Assembly: GCF_009905375.1 (NCBI RefSeq)
Contig: NC_133655.1
Span: 167,424,588 to 167,488,587 of the forward strand
Direction of reading: 5' to 3'
Source: Apium graveolens
Taxonomy: Eukaryota > Streptophyta > Magnoliopsida > Apiales > Apiaceae
DNA length: 64,000 nucleotides
The translations under genes were made by a program, and so were the position numbers. Below, one piece after another: positions 34,935 through 47,935 of this stretch. Every line of letters begins with the position of its first letter. Position 1 is the stretch's first letter. The notes beneath the pieces are model-generated. The model saw nothing but the letters and a program-made list of their open reading frames with translations. It had not been told where the DNA came from and made no database searches.

Positions 34935-35026
34935 TGACCATGGTTAGGTCGACTACCAGAGGTAGGATTGGCGGTCACTACCGGAGGTTCGTTCAAGTTT
35001 GTAAAGATAGTAGCCCCTTTAACGCG

Positions 35027-35780
35027 GCTTACTCGTAAGACTGAGAAGTTCGAATGGACAGAGAAATGCGAGAACAGCTTTCAAGAACGAAGCAAAGGTT
35101 GGTGACGGCCCCTATGCTGGCGTTGCCGGATGGAAAAGGAGATTTTGTGAAGTGTAGTGACGCTTCGCACAAGGGCTTAGGGTGCGTGCTTATGCAGCAC
35201 GGTAAGGTAATCGCGTACATGTCAAGACAATTAAGGTAATATGAAATTCGATATCCCCGCCCATGAGCTTAGGCTCGTGGCAATAGTTTTACCCTAAAGA
35301 TTGGAGGCACTACTTGTATGGAGAGAAGTGCGAGAATTACCTAAGCCATAAGTGCTCTAGTACATTTTCACGTAGAAAGAGCTCAACATATGCCAGAGGA
35401 GGCAGTTAGAGCTAATCAAGAATATGATTGGGAGATTCTTTATCATTCGGGGAAAGCCAATATGGTGGCTGATGCCCTTAGTAAAAAGGAGAGACTCAAG
35501 ATGATAATGTCTTTGGGAGAGTTATAAGAGATTTTGAGAAAATGGAAATAGTGAAGGTAACCGGAGCCGGCCGGTACCGAAAAGCTGTTTGAGATTGCAA
35601 TACAGCCGAATTATCGGAAAAGAACATATTGTGCCAGAAAAAGTGATGAATGAAGGCAGAGAGCCAACAATAGAAAAGATTAATACCGAAAAGATAGATA
35701 AGGGAATAATGAGGTATTCCTATAGAATTTGGGTTCCAAATGTTCAAGAGCTTAAAGATGAGATCTTAGAAAGATAGTTT
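35027..35780 (+). pseudogene. displaced Tekay RNase H / integrase N-terminal fragment
   Basis: Frames across 35027-35240 read the RT thumb/RNase H boundary (FEWTEKCENSF, RLVTAPMLALPDGKGDF, CSDASHKGLGCVLMQHGKVI, AYMSRQL), then YDWEILYHSGKANMVADALS at about 35425-35490, then integrase N-terminal WVPNVQELKDEIL at 35730-35770. These normally follow RT, but here they lie between the PBS and gag-like sequence at 35960, so the element is rearranged or carries a foreign fragment. Several frameshifts are present. Confidence 0.75.
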
Positions 35781-35959
35781 GAGGAATAAGATTTAGAGCA
35801 AACCCTGAATGTGATAGTCAGGGAGGACGCCATCAAGATAGAAGGAACCCATAACATAATGAAGTGGAAAATGAGGATTTTAACGTAAAGATAACCCCAA
35901 GTATGGGAGAAGGATGAAACATTTCATACTAAGGAAACAGAAAGTCGAGTAAGGAAAGG

Positions 35960-36320
35960 AGACCCGAGACGGTACTCCTATACGGCAATTCATGGACCTG
36001 TCTAAAAAGAACTTAGACTATTATCCCCAACCACCACCTGAGGAACATGCGGTGAGAAATTCTTTCAGGACCTTTAAGTCGCTAAGCTCTCAGAGTTCCA
36101 AGGAACAAGCTGACCCAGTCGAGGCAAGAGCCTGGCTAAAGGAAATAGAGGAATCATTTGAGATTCTAAATGATTGACGAATCACAAAAGACTGTTTTTG
36201 TCACTTACCCTCCTAAGAGAGAGGCCACCGCTGGTGAAAGACCAAGAAAGGCACGGAGCCAGAGGTTATAATAAACTGAAAGTTCAGTCAATTGTTTTCG
36301 GGAAAGTAATTCCCAAGTTA
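35960..36320 (+). pseudogene. Tekay gag core remnant
   Basis: The frame 35992-36177 ends in DPVEARAWLKEIEESFEILN, the conserved retrotransposon gag segment of chromoviruses. Downstream fragments in other frames continue the gag core (TVFVTY-like, KKGTEPE) to about 36320. It is heavily broken. Its place after a pol fragment is abnormal. Confidence 0.6.
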
Positions 36321-38299
36321 TGGAGATAGTGTAAAAGCTTTAGAGCCAGAACAAAGGCAGACGAGTATGATGAATTATGAATCTAAGTTGTAAAAGTTGT
36401 CAAGATTCGTTCTGAGGACACGAATCCAGAATGACGGGATGTTTGAAATCAATGCTTATGTTGTGTTGGTTCATGAAATAATGATAAGAGAAAGGAAAAT
36501 AAAAAGAAACTGAAGTGGAAAGGAATATAAGGCAATAGAGTTTGAGGAATGATAAGGGAGTTGGGTATGAGGAAACCCTAAAGACTCGTAGCAATAGAAA
36601 TAGAAAAGTATGTAATCGTCAGGATGAGGGTGATTCACCATGAGTTAAAATTGATGGTTGAAGGCATAAGAGATACATATATTATCCCCTTAAGTTGGGA
36701 GGATTCGAGGAAACCTTGAATAGTTCGAAGGATAAATAATGAGACGCGGATAGACTGAGGAGACAAGAAGTAAGAAATTAGGAAAATTGGATGAAGGAAG
36801 TGACCTTCAAGAATGTGAAGTGTAAGACCGGTGGCTTGATACCCAGAAAGGGAGACGCCAGGTATGAAAGATATCCCAACATTGAGGTGACTGTTGAGAT
36901 AAACAACAAAAGTAAATAAGGAATTATTAAGAAGAAGTTCACGTTGAACGACCAATATCTTCCAGAACATCCATGTTATCATTACCAAATCAGGAAAGAA
37001 AAGCGGATGACCATTGTTATCTTTTGGAGGCCATATGGATTGACCTCAATTTGAATAAGGATGCTATTATGAAGTTAGGTATAGACTATCGAGGTGGGAA
37101 TGATGAATAAGATAATTATCAAGGATATATGACTTGATTTATCCATGGAAGGATGCAGGTACCTTTTAAAGGTGGAATTAAGGATAGAACATGGTAACTT
37201 AAAATGAATCCTAGGGGAATGCATAAAGGTTGGCATTTCACCCTTAATAGGGATAGTATGAGTTTTGACAGTATGAATTGGAAAGGATTAAGGTAATAAC
37301 AACCTTTAAGAATCAGTGGAGAAATTTTTCAGAAGTATATAGACAATGGTTCTAGTATAGTAAATGGTATTTGATATGCCCTGTATCTAGGGAATACAGG
37401 AGGAACGATTGAAGGATAACCTTAGAGGTTTTACAAGGAGAAAGGTAATATTCAAAATTCTCAAGAATAGAAATGTGATAAAGGAAATATGACGTAATTA
37501 TAATGATGCCAAGTGGGGCACGTGTTAAACCACGAGAAAGTATGGATCGAACCAGTAAGGTCGAAATTGTTCAGGGCAATTAGGACTTAAGATAAAAGAT
37601 GTTCTAAGTATGATTGAGAGTCAGTCTTGACAGTGATTACCTCTAAAGACTGAGGCAATAACTTATGGAAAAATGGTGATTTTTTTTACTCATGATTTTA
37701 AGGAAAACATCTTCACTAAGCTGTGATGAAATAGGTAGAAAATTATTTGGAGGTGGTTAAAATGACATTGACTGTAAGGAAATTTACTATCAGGAAAGGC
37801 CAAAGAGGTGGCCGACACTTTAAAGGTAAGAGGATAATTATAGGCGCTGTGCCAAAGGAATACAGTGATGATGGTTAAAGCGTGAAGGTTGTTTATGGTT
37901 TGGAAGATTGACATTCCTTCTGATGACTGTGCAATACCCAACCGTAATAGTAGTTGGTAAAGGTTTAATTCGTGTAATCGCCATGACGGGCTATCTATCT
38001 AGAAGGTCCTATCTTGAGATAAGCCAGGACCATGTTTCAAAAAGGACTAGACGAACCTTTGAGTTAAGTCTATTTAAGGCATATGATTAAGAATGGTATT
38101 AACCTGCTATCGTTGCTTTGATTGAAACTCTTCTGCAATTTTATCTGCTTCATGTCATGTATGTATGTCAGGATCAGGAGTGTTCTTCATGAATCATGAA
38201 TGGTGATTATGTTACCTCCTTAGAAGATTGATACGACATGTATGGACTCCGTATGGTTAGCTATTAAGACTTCATGGAAAATGAATGACTACAGTAGGT
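36321..38299 (+). other. decayed Tekay gag/protease/RT region
   Basis: No reading frame long enough to identify. By position it should hold the gag C-terminus, protease and RT, but no zinc knuckle, protease triad or YxDD could be recognised. The minus-strand ORFs here (36635-36988, 37690-37941) are AT-rich chance frames. Confidence 0.4.
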
Positions 38300-38640
38300 C
38301 AGTGGTGGACCATAGTAAGGCAGCAATGATTCTGCGAGTATGAGCTGATTACAACCGTGAGAGTTGTATTGGAATGGTGTTGAGATTGAGTACCACTAAT
38401 CGGGTCGTGGTAGTGTATAAGTTATCATTGATAGACTAATTAAGTAGAGTATCTACCTAGTGAATATTATTCTTTCTTATCAATAGAGAGTCGTATTATT
38501 ATACGAGGAAGGTTGCGGTGCAAGCATAGAATTCTAGTAACGATGATGTCTAGAATGAGATCCCAGTTCGATTTTCGATCGAGGGAGTTTCAAAGGTGAT
38601 TGTGTATAAGCTCGAGGAAGAGCATGGGTCCATAGAATGA
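38300..38640 (+). pseudogene. Tekay integrase core remnant
   Basis: Short pieces in shifting frames correspond to the D...D part of a chromovirus integrase: a VVVYKLSLID-like stretch near 38405-38440 (VWVIVDRLTK in intact relatives) and a RSQFDFRSREF stretch near 38560-38590 (SDRDPRFTSRFW in relatives). Identification rests on order and partial residue matches only. Confidence 0.4.
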
Positions 38641-39349
38641 TGGACGGAATAGCAAAATATTTAGGCATGAAATGCGATGCGATAATACTTGATGTTGATA
38701 TAAATACATATGTTTTGTTCTCCTATGACAAACCTCTATAGTTCAGAGGTAGGTTCCAAGCCAGATATTTTGTGGCAGTATATTTTTTTCATATATACAA
38801 TTCTCTTCATTCGTTCTTTTCTCTTCTTTTCATTTCATGTAAGCTGAGAAGAACAACCCTTCCAGAAGGGGAGGTATTGCCGAATGACTATCTATCTGTG
38901 TGATAGAAGCCTAGTAGGATACCATCTATTGTTTAATTGCTTGTCAAGTACTAAAGGCTGGCCACCTTCTGTACTAACTATGCGATATAACAAGTGTTCA
39001 TGATCATAGTGATCTCTCAACAAATTCCTTTACTTCTATATGATTGATCAAACTTTGGAAATAGAAACAGCTGAAAAAGGAGTAATAAAGTTGTGGTAGT
39101 TCGGAATGGAAACACATTCGTGATACTAAGGTTGACGTGGTTATTAAAAGGTTATAGAACGCTAACGAGCAAAAGTATAACCAGTATAATATTAGGAACG
39201 GAAGGTATAGCGATTACGAACTGGAAAAGAATGGGTATTGAGAAGCAAAAGCTCTAATGCTAAAGCTATAATGAGAGTCTGTGCAATAGACTTGAAAGAA
39301 TTGGAATGATCACTTAACACGGATTGAGTTTCTTACGACAATAGATCAT

Positions 39350-39990
39350 ATGTCAGTATTGAGGTATCGCCTTATGAGATCCTTGAGGGAAGACAATGTC
39401 GATCTCCCTTATGTTAGGATGAAGTTGTAGAGCGCAAGATGCTCGGACCCGCAGTAGTCCAAAGGACCAAGGATATATAGATCTAATCAGAGGACGGCTG
39501 GTAGTAGCCCAAGATGGACATAAGAAGTATGTTGATTTGACACGAAAGGACAAAGAATAGGAAGTAGGGGACCTAGTGTTGTTAAGGTATCCCTTGGAAA
39601 CCTTGGAAAGGATTGATGATTCGGAAAGAAAGGAAAGCTAAGTCCCAATTTGTGGACCCTTGGATATATTAAGAAGTTGGGAAGTTAGCATATGAGCTAG
39701 CCTACCCCAGAACATGTAGCAAGTCATAACGTGTTTCACGTATCAATGTTAAGGAAGTGTAATTCGGATGCCAGATAATAGGGGCATATGAGCGCATAGA
39801 CATGCAACCAGACGTAACCTATATGGAGCAACCAGGAAGGGTTATAGATTGAAAAGGAACAAGTGCTTAGGAGAAGGGTTATCAAACTATCAGAGTTTGA
39901 TGGTAGAACCACAATGTGGGAAAATTTACTTGAGAGTTAGAAAGTGTAATGCTAAGAAAGTATCCCTATTCATTTTCTATCTGATTCCGG
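39350..39990 (+). pseudogene. Tekay integrase C-terminus and chromodomain remnant
   Basis: Reading across frames shows VSPYEVLEGRQCRSPL-like sequence (39370-39405), MLGPAVVQRTKD (39440-39475), VGDLVLLRYP (39565-39590) and HNVFHVSMLRKC-like sequence (39730-39760), which is the C-terminal integrase of chromoviruses. A chromodomain-like tail follows: QPDVTYMEQPGRVID (39810-39855), VLRRRVIKLSEF (39865-39900) and TMWENLLES (39912-39940), where relatives have a WExE-type motif. A chromodomain after integrase places the element among the chromoviruses. Stops and shifts are many. Confidence 0.75.
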
Positions 39991-40003
39991 GACGGAATCC
40001 TTT

Positions 40004-40017
40004 TAAGGAGGGGAGAC
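40004..40017 (+). promoter_or_regulatory. Tekay polypurine tract
   Basis: AAGGAGGGGAGAC directly precedes the LTR start TGTAATAACCCC. Confidence 0.85.
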
Positions 40018-43000
40018 TGTAATAACCCCAATTTTTGGAAATTTTGAAACCCTTATGAATAGTGTTTTTGCTGAATGAGAAAACTTTTCATGCCACACTA
40101 TGTAGGGGTTCTGATATGGATATTCTGAGATTTTATTAGTACTTTATATGGGATATAAGTGTATGTAAAGATCGTCAGAATCCAATCCGAACACTTTGAT
40201 TTTTCCCGGAAATCCATAGATACGGAAAGAATTGAGTATAAGGTAACAGGATAAAAGGATTTAAATTAAAGGATTATAATAGAGGATCATAAAAAGGTAT
40301 ATATAATGTATTGAGAAGGTTAGGGAACCTAAGTAATAAGATCCGGGTATGATCCCTCAAACGAATAAACGAAAACAAAAGTTACGCAAAACCGTTATAA
40401 CAGATCAGCGGTCATTAGGCAAATAATTAGGAAGTTAATCAAAGGGATTAGAGAGGATGATGTCACCCAACCAATGAGAAGAGGATAAGGAGGGGAGGAT
40501 GACATCATGAGGATGACACAAGCATGACATGGGAAGGAAGGAGATGTGGTGGCTTTTTTAACCACACAAAATCAAGGGCAACTAGGTAATTTACTAAAAC
40601 AAACACAAAAATCAAACCAAACCAAGCCAAGCAAATTCATTTTCATCAAAATCAAAAAGCAACCAAGGCATGGTTCTTCATGCTCTCGGCTTTTTACTAT
40701 TGCAAATGGGCCAAGAATTCCAAAACTCAAGATCCAAGCCTCCTAAATTGGTAAGATAATTCCCTAATCATCTTCATGCTTAGTTAGGGCTATATCATGA
40801 GTTTAAGCCATCAATTCCTTCTCAATCTTCTTCATTTAATCAAAGAAGAAGACAATGAATAGTGTTTTCAAGTTTTTAACTTGAATTTTTCTTGTTTTCC
40901 TTGAAGATCCAAGCATTCCTAAGACTTCTCAAAGCTTCTTAAGGCTTCCTAGCTCCTCCCACCACTTCAAGGAAGGTATATCATCTCCAAACCCTAGATT
41001 CCTATTATTATAAGATGATTTTGATTAGTAGGGTGATATTGTAGCTTGATGTTGTGATTTAGAGTTTGGGATTTGAAATGGTAGTGAAATGGAATGGTAA
41101 ATGTTGTTGTTTTGATTAAAAGAACTTAAGTATGGTTAAAGTTAAGCTTAGGCATAAGTATGAATGTTAAAATTGAATTGGTTGGGGTTGTTATGATGTG
41201 ATAAGGATGGATGTTGGTTGTATGTTGGTTTGAGGTTGAATTGGGTTGGTTTTGAATGGTTTAAATTGGGAAATCGCGTAAACATAGCCGTCGTAACGTC
41301 CGATTTTCTTTAGACTGTTTTTGTGCATAACATTAGGACCCGAGAACCCCCTGCTAGATTTGACCATTGCCATGTTTAGATAGCTCATGTTACGAGCTTC
41401 GTTTTGATATGTAGTTCGTTCGATTCCGATGCACGGTTTAGGAGAAACGACCGTTTCAAGTAACGGCGTTTCGCGAACGAAACTTTTCCCCTCGCCTTAC
41501 TTTGAAACATAGGTTAAAGACCAAAAAGGGTTAATTAATGTATGAAACATTTATGGTAAGTGTGTTAGGCAGTTGGTAAGACACTCGCGAAGGAATCGCC
41601 TTAAAACTCGTAAAGGTTAAATTATTAAAAATGGTGGAGCCGAGGGTACGAGTGACTTAAGAATCAGTAAGCGCAAAACAAGCGTTAGAGTCTAAGTTAG
41701 TTAAAGTATAGATTTACAAGTGACTTTGGTTTAATTCCAACTTACTTGTTGTTTATAGGTTACCAGACTCGTCCCGAGCCTTTATCCCCCAAGTCGCTCA
41801 GAGCAAGTTTCTACCCGTTATAACTGTTGTGGTGATGAGTATACGTATTTTGCATTAATCTTGCGATAGATGCATGTTGGTTAATTAGCAAATTGTTGCA
41901 ATATATTGAAGCTGCTGCTATTGTATATATATATGCCATGCCTGTTTCGCATTCTTTCCAATACTATATATCTGTTGATTCAGTTGATAATACCTATGCT
42001 AGAAGGATAGCGGGTAATTGCATATACCCTTAGTACAGGGACCCAAAGGTGAACATATTTCTAACCAGGGAGTCGATGTTCCCGAGTATATTATATAGTA
42101 TATATATATATATTTATATATATATGGATATAGTTTTAAAACTATTGATCGAATAAGGTTTATTCGATACCTTTATTTTATTTATTGAATATTATTTGAA
42201 TATTCATTCGAGGGCTTATGACTTCTTTATTTATTAAATGAATATTATTATGGATATTCATTCGAGGGCTTATGACTTCTTTATTTTATTTATTGAATAT
42301 TATTTGAATATTCATTCGAGGGTTTATGACTCTTTATATATTTATTGAATATTTTTTTCGAATATTATTCGAGGGCTTATGACTCAGTTCATATTATTAT
42401 GAATATTACTTGGATATTCATTTGAGAAGGTATGACTCCTTTATTTTATGAATATTAATTATAGTATTCATTCGAGGTATTATGACTCCGCTTATTACTT
42501 AATAATATTCTTTATTGTAATAAAGAATAAGGTGTCGATAATCAAACTATTTTTGATTATTCAAATAAAGATATTACTTTCATATAGTATATCTTTGATT
42601 ATTTGCTATTCATTCGAGTATAAGTTTTCCACTTCTACCTCAATTATTCTTCATGAGAATATTATTTAAATAATAATATTCAGATATTTCTTTCATATTG
42701 GGACTGATTTATTTTATAAATCAGCATTACTCCAAACATTCTTAAAAATGTTTTCGAGTCTTCAAAATGATTTTTAAAAGTTAGAGCGGATCCCAAAACT
42801 CATTTTTTTATATTTAAGATCTTCCTTTTTAAGGGGATTTAAATACTCGCTCAAAACCGGAGGGATTTGGCTCTGTGGTGTATTTTATATTCGCAACAAG
42901 GTTGCAGTTTTGGTAAATGAATTGATTACTTACCCAACGTTCGGGAAGTAAGTCCATCTATTGAGTCGGCATAAGCAACATGGGCTCAGTGGGCGTCCAT

Positions 43001-44247
43001 GATAGTGTAAGTGGCTCAGTGGGAGTCCATCAAATACATAAGTGGCTGAGTGGCAGTCCAGCATAAGGTCCTTTTGCGACCAAGGGTGAGACCAGTGGGG
43101 AATTCGTCCATCTACTAGTAGAAAAGGTTACTTATGGGTATCTTTGCCTGATCAGCAAGATATCTGGTTTATGCCAAAATTCTTTTCCTTTCCAAATTTA
43201 TTGGATATTGCAAGTCTGTTCATACTTTACATGACAGAGGTTTTCAGGAAATGTATGGGAGATATATATGAATATATATATATATATATATCAGAACTTA
43301 ATGAAGTATGTCATAACTTCATTTCCTTTAATAATATTTTAAAGATTTAATCTATTCAACTCTTGTCTTGTAGTCTCATCTATGTGATGAACTGGTTAAA
43401 GCTCATTATACTTTGAACAATGGTAGTTCAAGTAGCTTTATAAATGATATAAGTGTAGTGAAGTATTTGGTAACTTCATCTTTTAAACTTATATCTAATT
43501 AATAATTGTCTTATGAATGACAAAGATTTTCAGAAAAACATTGAGACAAGGTTAGATATATGAGATCACCTTGCAACGATATTTTTTTTATACAGTTATA
43601 CACTGGGACTTTGTGTATATTATGCATGGAAGAGGACTTCCAATATTTTGAAAAGTATATATGTATATATACTGAATATTTTGCGACTTCATCGCATTAA
43701 GATATCAACTTGGTTCATTTCTTTTGACCAAGACTTTCATGAGTATTATGAGTAGGCTCATATATTGTTAATCATTATACATATTATTTTGGTGGGCTTG
43801 CTGCTCACCCTTGCTTTCTTCTTTTATCACACAACATCAGATAGATAAGATGAACAGGACCAAGCTCCTAATTCGCAAGCGGATAGGAAACGTTCCGCAT
43901 CTTTCTGGAAGCGTTGAGGCCGCTGTAGCTGAGGTAGGAACTACCATTAGGCTAGGCTTTCAACTTCTGATGTACCAGATTTATGTATATTTATGAATTG
44001 TAATAATGGCAAAGAAATGTAAATTTATTCAGAAACCTTTTTAGGGTGTATTGACATATAATTGTGGAATAAAACGACTTGTGTTATTTTTGAGTATTCA
44101 TCTCTGAGACTATAACTTGTGGTGTGTGCGTGTATATTGTGGGGTCACAGTAAAGAGTAGTTGATTGTTTAATAAGATTGGGTGTTGTTAAGGGAAGTGG
44201 AACTCGTGACAACCCGGATCCCCGACCCCGGATTTGGGGGTGTTACA
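40018..44247 (+). mobile_element. 3' LTR of the Tekay element
   Basis: A 4230-base LTR, TGTAATAACCCC...GGGTGTTACA. It matches 30771-34532 from about 40454 on, and a third copy lies on the minus strand from 61312. The region near its end (43840-43950) reads a short GC-richer block (AACGTTCCGCA...GCGTTGAGGCCGCTGTAGC) kept in all three copies. Sequence beyond the 3' end (CCCGG at 44248) would be one TSD copy; its partner is hidden in the gap. Confidence 0.92.
42186..42500 (+). repeat. ~58-bp tandem repeat in Tekay 3' LTR
   Basis: The counterpart of the 5' LTR array, same GAATATTCATTCGAGGGCTTATGACT core and same number of units, with several one-base length differences. Confidence 0.8.
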
Positions 44248-44660
44248 CCCGGGTTAAAAGCAACTAAATTTTTACTTCAAATATTTTTTAAGTACAAAAG
44301 CATAAAAAGCTAACATCAACCCGTCCATGGTTGTATACCCAGGTTGAAAGAAATTAATTATTACTTAGAATATTTTTTATTTACAAAAAGCATAAAAAGC
44401 CAACATCAACCCGGCTATGATTGCATACCTGGGTTGAAGACAATCAAATTTTACTTAGAATACTTTTAAAGTACGAAAAGCATAAAAAACCAATATCAAC
44501 CCGGCTGTGGTTGCATAATCGGGTTGGAAGCAATCAAATCTTACTTAGAATATATTCTATATACAAAAATCCTTATAAATTAAACTTCAACCCGACTATT
44601 AATTTAATAACCGGGTTGAAAACAATCATATCTTTCTTAGAAAATTTTTTAAATATAAAA
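44248..44660. repeat. 90-bp tandem array, left side of the antisense gene
   Basis: Four to five units, with ATCAACCCGGCT-type starts at 44315, 44405, 44495 and about 44585 (period 90). Each unit opens with an inverted pair, CAACCCGG...CCGGGTTG, around TATGATTGCATA, followed by AT-rich spacer. The ORF at 44421-44708 is a by-product of the repeat. Confidence 0.85.
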
Positions 44661-44852
44661 AGCTTTATAAAGCAAACATGCTACTTAACAATTAGCATTG
44701 ATAAATGAAACCAAATCCATAAAAAAAGCAATCCGGATTTGAAACCATTACGATAAAGCCAACAGACAAATATCAACCACAATAAAGAAAGTACGAGGAA
44801 ACAACTAATTACACGGGCATGGCCCAAATAGCTTTGCAAAACTGAAACAGAT

Positions 44853-47005
44853 CTAGAGGAAACTGGGATTGAGACCATCGTGAGGCTCCGACTTTCCTTT
44901 TCCTTCCTCGATAGTAGTCTTGGCATCAAGGAACTCCTGAATAAAACTCTGCCAGCTTGCACCGGGGTCAGTCTTGACATGCCTTTTGGAAACAACCCAG
45001 ACTCTCCGCACGTCAGGAGCCCCGGCTTGAACAACAGCCATATCATACTCACCACTGGCCTTGTACTCGGCTATGATAGCATTCTTGTCAAGGTTTTCCT
45101 TAGCCGCCAATTCAACCTTAACTTTCTCAAGCTCTTTCGCCAACTCGTCTTCCCGTTCCTTCTCATCCTTAACTTGGCCTTTTAACCCGGACTCAACAGT
45201 CTTAAAACCCTCTCGGGTCTCATCAAGCTCATCTTTCAGCTTATCTTCCCGGTCCTTCTCAACATCAGTCTTCTTATTGGCCTCCCGGACCTCATTAACC
45301 TATATCTGAGCAACCACTAATAGCACTTCCCACCTATAAGAAAGAAAGAAAAAATAAACAAGTCAAAAAAGGACACTACCCAGGTATTATAAAAGCAATC
45401 AAGGATCAGCATACTTGTCCACAATGCCCGGTTAACTTCTTAAATGCTGCAACTAACCCGAACCCCTCCATCTCATCCCAATCATCATCAACCGGGATGT
45501 CAGACATGAAGTTAACAAGGTCGACAAGGATTTTTTCCCATTTTAACCGGCTCGCCATCTGGGCCCTTTCCCTCAGAATCAAAAATGACCTTGTCAGCAA
45601 CAGTGGTCTTACCCCGAGAGGATTGGAACCCGGATTCTTCTTTTTCTTCTTACGAGGGGGCTCATCATCATCAGGTAGATTCTGAACCAATGGATCAAAA
45701 TTCAAAGGTTTTGTACCCGAATTCACCACTTTCTGGGGAACGAAAGACTCTGCACCACCTTCAACATCAGCCGACCAGGATCCAGCACCTGCAATACTCT
45801 TCATTTTGAAAGCAAGTCCGAGGCTATTAAAAGCAGCATCATAAGCAGAAAAAGACATGATAGCAGCGTAATCCGGGTTGTAGTGAGGCAACCTGAAAGA
45901 AAGTAATGAAAACCAAGTTAGAGTAATAAAGCAGAGCCAGGCATAACACTACAATATACCCGGATAAGAGTAGTACAAGAGATCCGAGTATAAAACTACA
46001 AAAAAGCCCAGATATACAACAAACAAAAATCAACCAAAGTAAATAAAGGAAATACTTATACCCAAAATCGAAGAGAGTCTCGTGATTCAAGAAAGTATCC
46101 CGGTTAAGCTGATACCCGATACAATCACAAAAATCCCTAAGCTGATCCACAACTTCACACTCAAGTACAGCCGGGTGAAAATTGGTTCCAGTTGCCTATG
46201 GAGTGAAGTAGGGAAGGTAGGACAAATATATTCCCTTCAGCAATATAAACTTCCCATTCCAGTGCTTCAAGGAGGACTGGTGCATATCCAGCTTGGACCT
46301 ACCTGGATCTTACCCACACTTAACAGCTCTAAACCGGATCTCATAGAAGGTCCTCTGGCTAGTCAAATTAGGGTTGGATGATACCCATACTTATTATAAC
46401 ATGCTATAAATCAGGTCATTAATTTGATCCTATTTGGAGTAATCCGCTTATAAAAAATCTTACAAACGTGCTTGTAAAGGTGCTTCATAAATATGTGACA
46501 TCAGGGATTCCACCCGGACCTAAGATGCTCCATTGAAACCGGGACGAAATCGTCAACCGGTCTGTGATAAATCCTTTTATGAGGAGCCGACCATCTTCAC
46601 TCAATGTCCAGGTCAACTGGAAGACTACCCAGAACGCCTTATCCATCTCAACTAGGTGCACATCATCAAAAGAGTCTTTCAAGGCATAGTGATCCTTGCT
46701 TATGGTTATATCGGCAAAAGCACGCTCGAGCTCCGCCTCATTGTATACCCCCCGATGACTTTCATATTTTATCCTCATAAATGAATAGAATTGTCGACTT
46801 TCAGGGCCTTGGTTACAAAATGGTATTTGACATCAATCCCGTAGCCCTCCAGAGTAAAGGGTTTGGATCGATCCGGGAGCTTCCTAACCCGGAACCTACT
46901 GATAATCTCGTTGGAAGTTGCAGCGATTCTGCCCATCTCTACCCCGGACTTGTTTATCTCGGATGATTGGGGATCACTCTCCTGGCTTGACGTACCCGTT
47001 AACAT
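44853..47005 (-). pseudogene. antisense gene of the Tat-like element, multi-exon, decayed
   Basis: Minus-strand coding blocks in order: 47005-46775 and, after a one-base shift, 46778-46485 (ends FQWSILGPGGIPDV); a broken stretch 46380-46065 (FHPAVLECEVVDQLRDFCDCIGYQL); 45891-45406 (acidic, then Lys-rich PPRKKKKKN, then a helical end); and 45300-44853, a Lys/Glu coiled coil ending at GLNPSFL. A good acceptor, TTTCTTTCAG|GTTGCC, lies at about 45897 and a donor GGGTATAAGT at about 46070, so introns are likely. The first blocks resemble the putative gypsy-type transposase/gag-like domain annotated in many plant genomes. Function unknown. It lies antisense to the element's LTR. Confidence 0.55.
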
Positions 47006-47050
47006 GACAAGTATCTCTTTACAAGAACCTTGATTTGGACCATATACCTA

Positions 47051-47752
47051 TTAAGATAAATGCGAGTTAGTCTGAATTTCTATAAGTTTTATGTTTTTAC
47101 TAAGTGGTCCGGACCCGGCACGTTATGTTAGTTCTCTCATAACCTTCAAATTCAGACTGAAAATGCAAGTCCAACCCGACCATACATCACTAGTCCGGAC
47201 TAGCGTTAACGTAAACATGTTATTCTTACTCATCAAAAGGAAAAAAACAAAGGAATATAAACAGTCACCCATACCCGGGTATGCCCCCCAACCCGGGTAT
47301 ACCGAAAAACCCTCACAGAAAAACAATATAAACCAAAATAATAAACAAAAACATGATACCAAGAATCACTACATAGTATACCCGGATACAACCCTCCTAC
47401 CCGGGTAAAACAAAAAGATCCCAACCCAGAAACAGTTACTAACACAGATCAAAAACCAAAATATGTCACTTTGGCATATACATATATTTATTTTAACGAA
47501 GAACACTAAGAACAATAACATAGAGCCCGAAAATTTCAGACCAATAAAAATTAAATAAAATAATTTCCCACATATCTAAACCCAAAAACTAAATCCACAA
47601 CACCAGAAAAACCATAACCTGTGAACAACAATACATATTGATACCAAAACAAAATGAAAATACCAAAATCAAAGGCGAGAACAATATGCATGCAAAACTC
47701 GAACAAAAAATTGACAACAAGGGAAGAAATAAATGGAGAGAAACAAAACTTA
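47051..47752 (-). other. candidate 5' UTR intron of the antisense gene
   Basis: On the minus strand a donor-like CTT|GTAAGTTTTG lies at about 47752 and an acceptor-like CTTAATAG|GTATATGG at about 47052, 46 bases before the ATG at 47005. The interval is T-rich, as plant introns are, and contains only low-complexity reading frames (47551-47912 minus). Confidence 0.4.
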
Positions 47753-47914
47753 CAAGTCGAGAGTAAGGAGGAGAAAAGCGAGAATGGAGACAGTTGATGG
47801 AGGTAGAACAACGGAGAAGCAGTACAACCTTTGGATCTTCAGAAAAATCAGAGAGAAAAAAAAAAGAGTGGAGACTGTTGAATATTTTGGATGAAAGAAG
47901 AATATGGGGCACGG

Positions 47915-47924
47915 ATTTTTATAG
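47915..47924 (-). promoter_or_regulatory. TATA box of the antisense gene
   Basis: The minus strand reads CTATAAAAAT. A pyrimidine-rich leader follows at once. The hAT MITE begins 12 bases upstream (47936), so it inserted directly in front of this promoter. Confidence 0.45.
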
Positions 47925-47935
47925 TGGGTTGGGGT

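Noticed and set aside
36635..37941. Minus-strand ORFs in the Tekay body
   Set aside because: No motif, AT-rich, opposite a decayed gag/protease/RT region.
46082..46381. Plus-strand ORF in the Tat-like element
   Set aside because: It is opposite a decayed exon of the antisense gene and shows no motif of its own.
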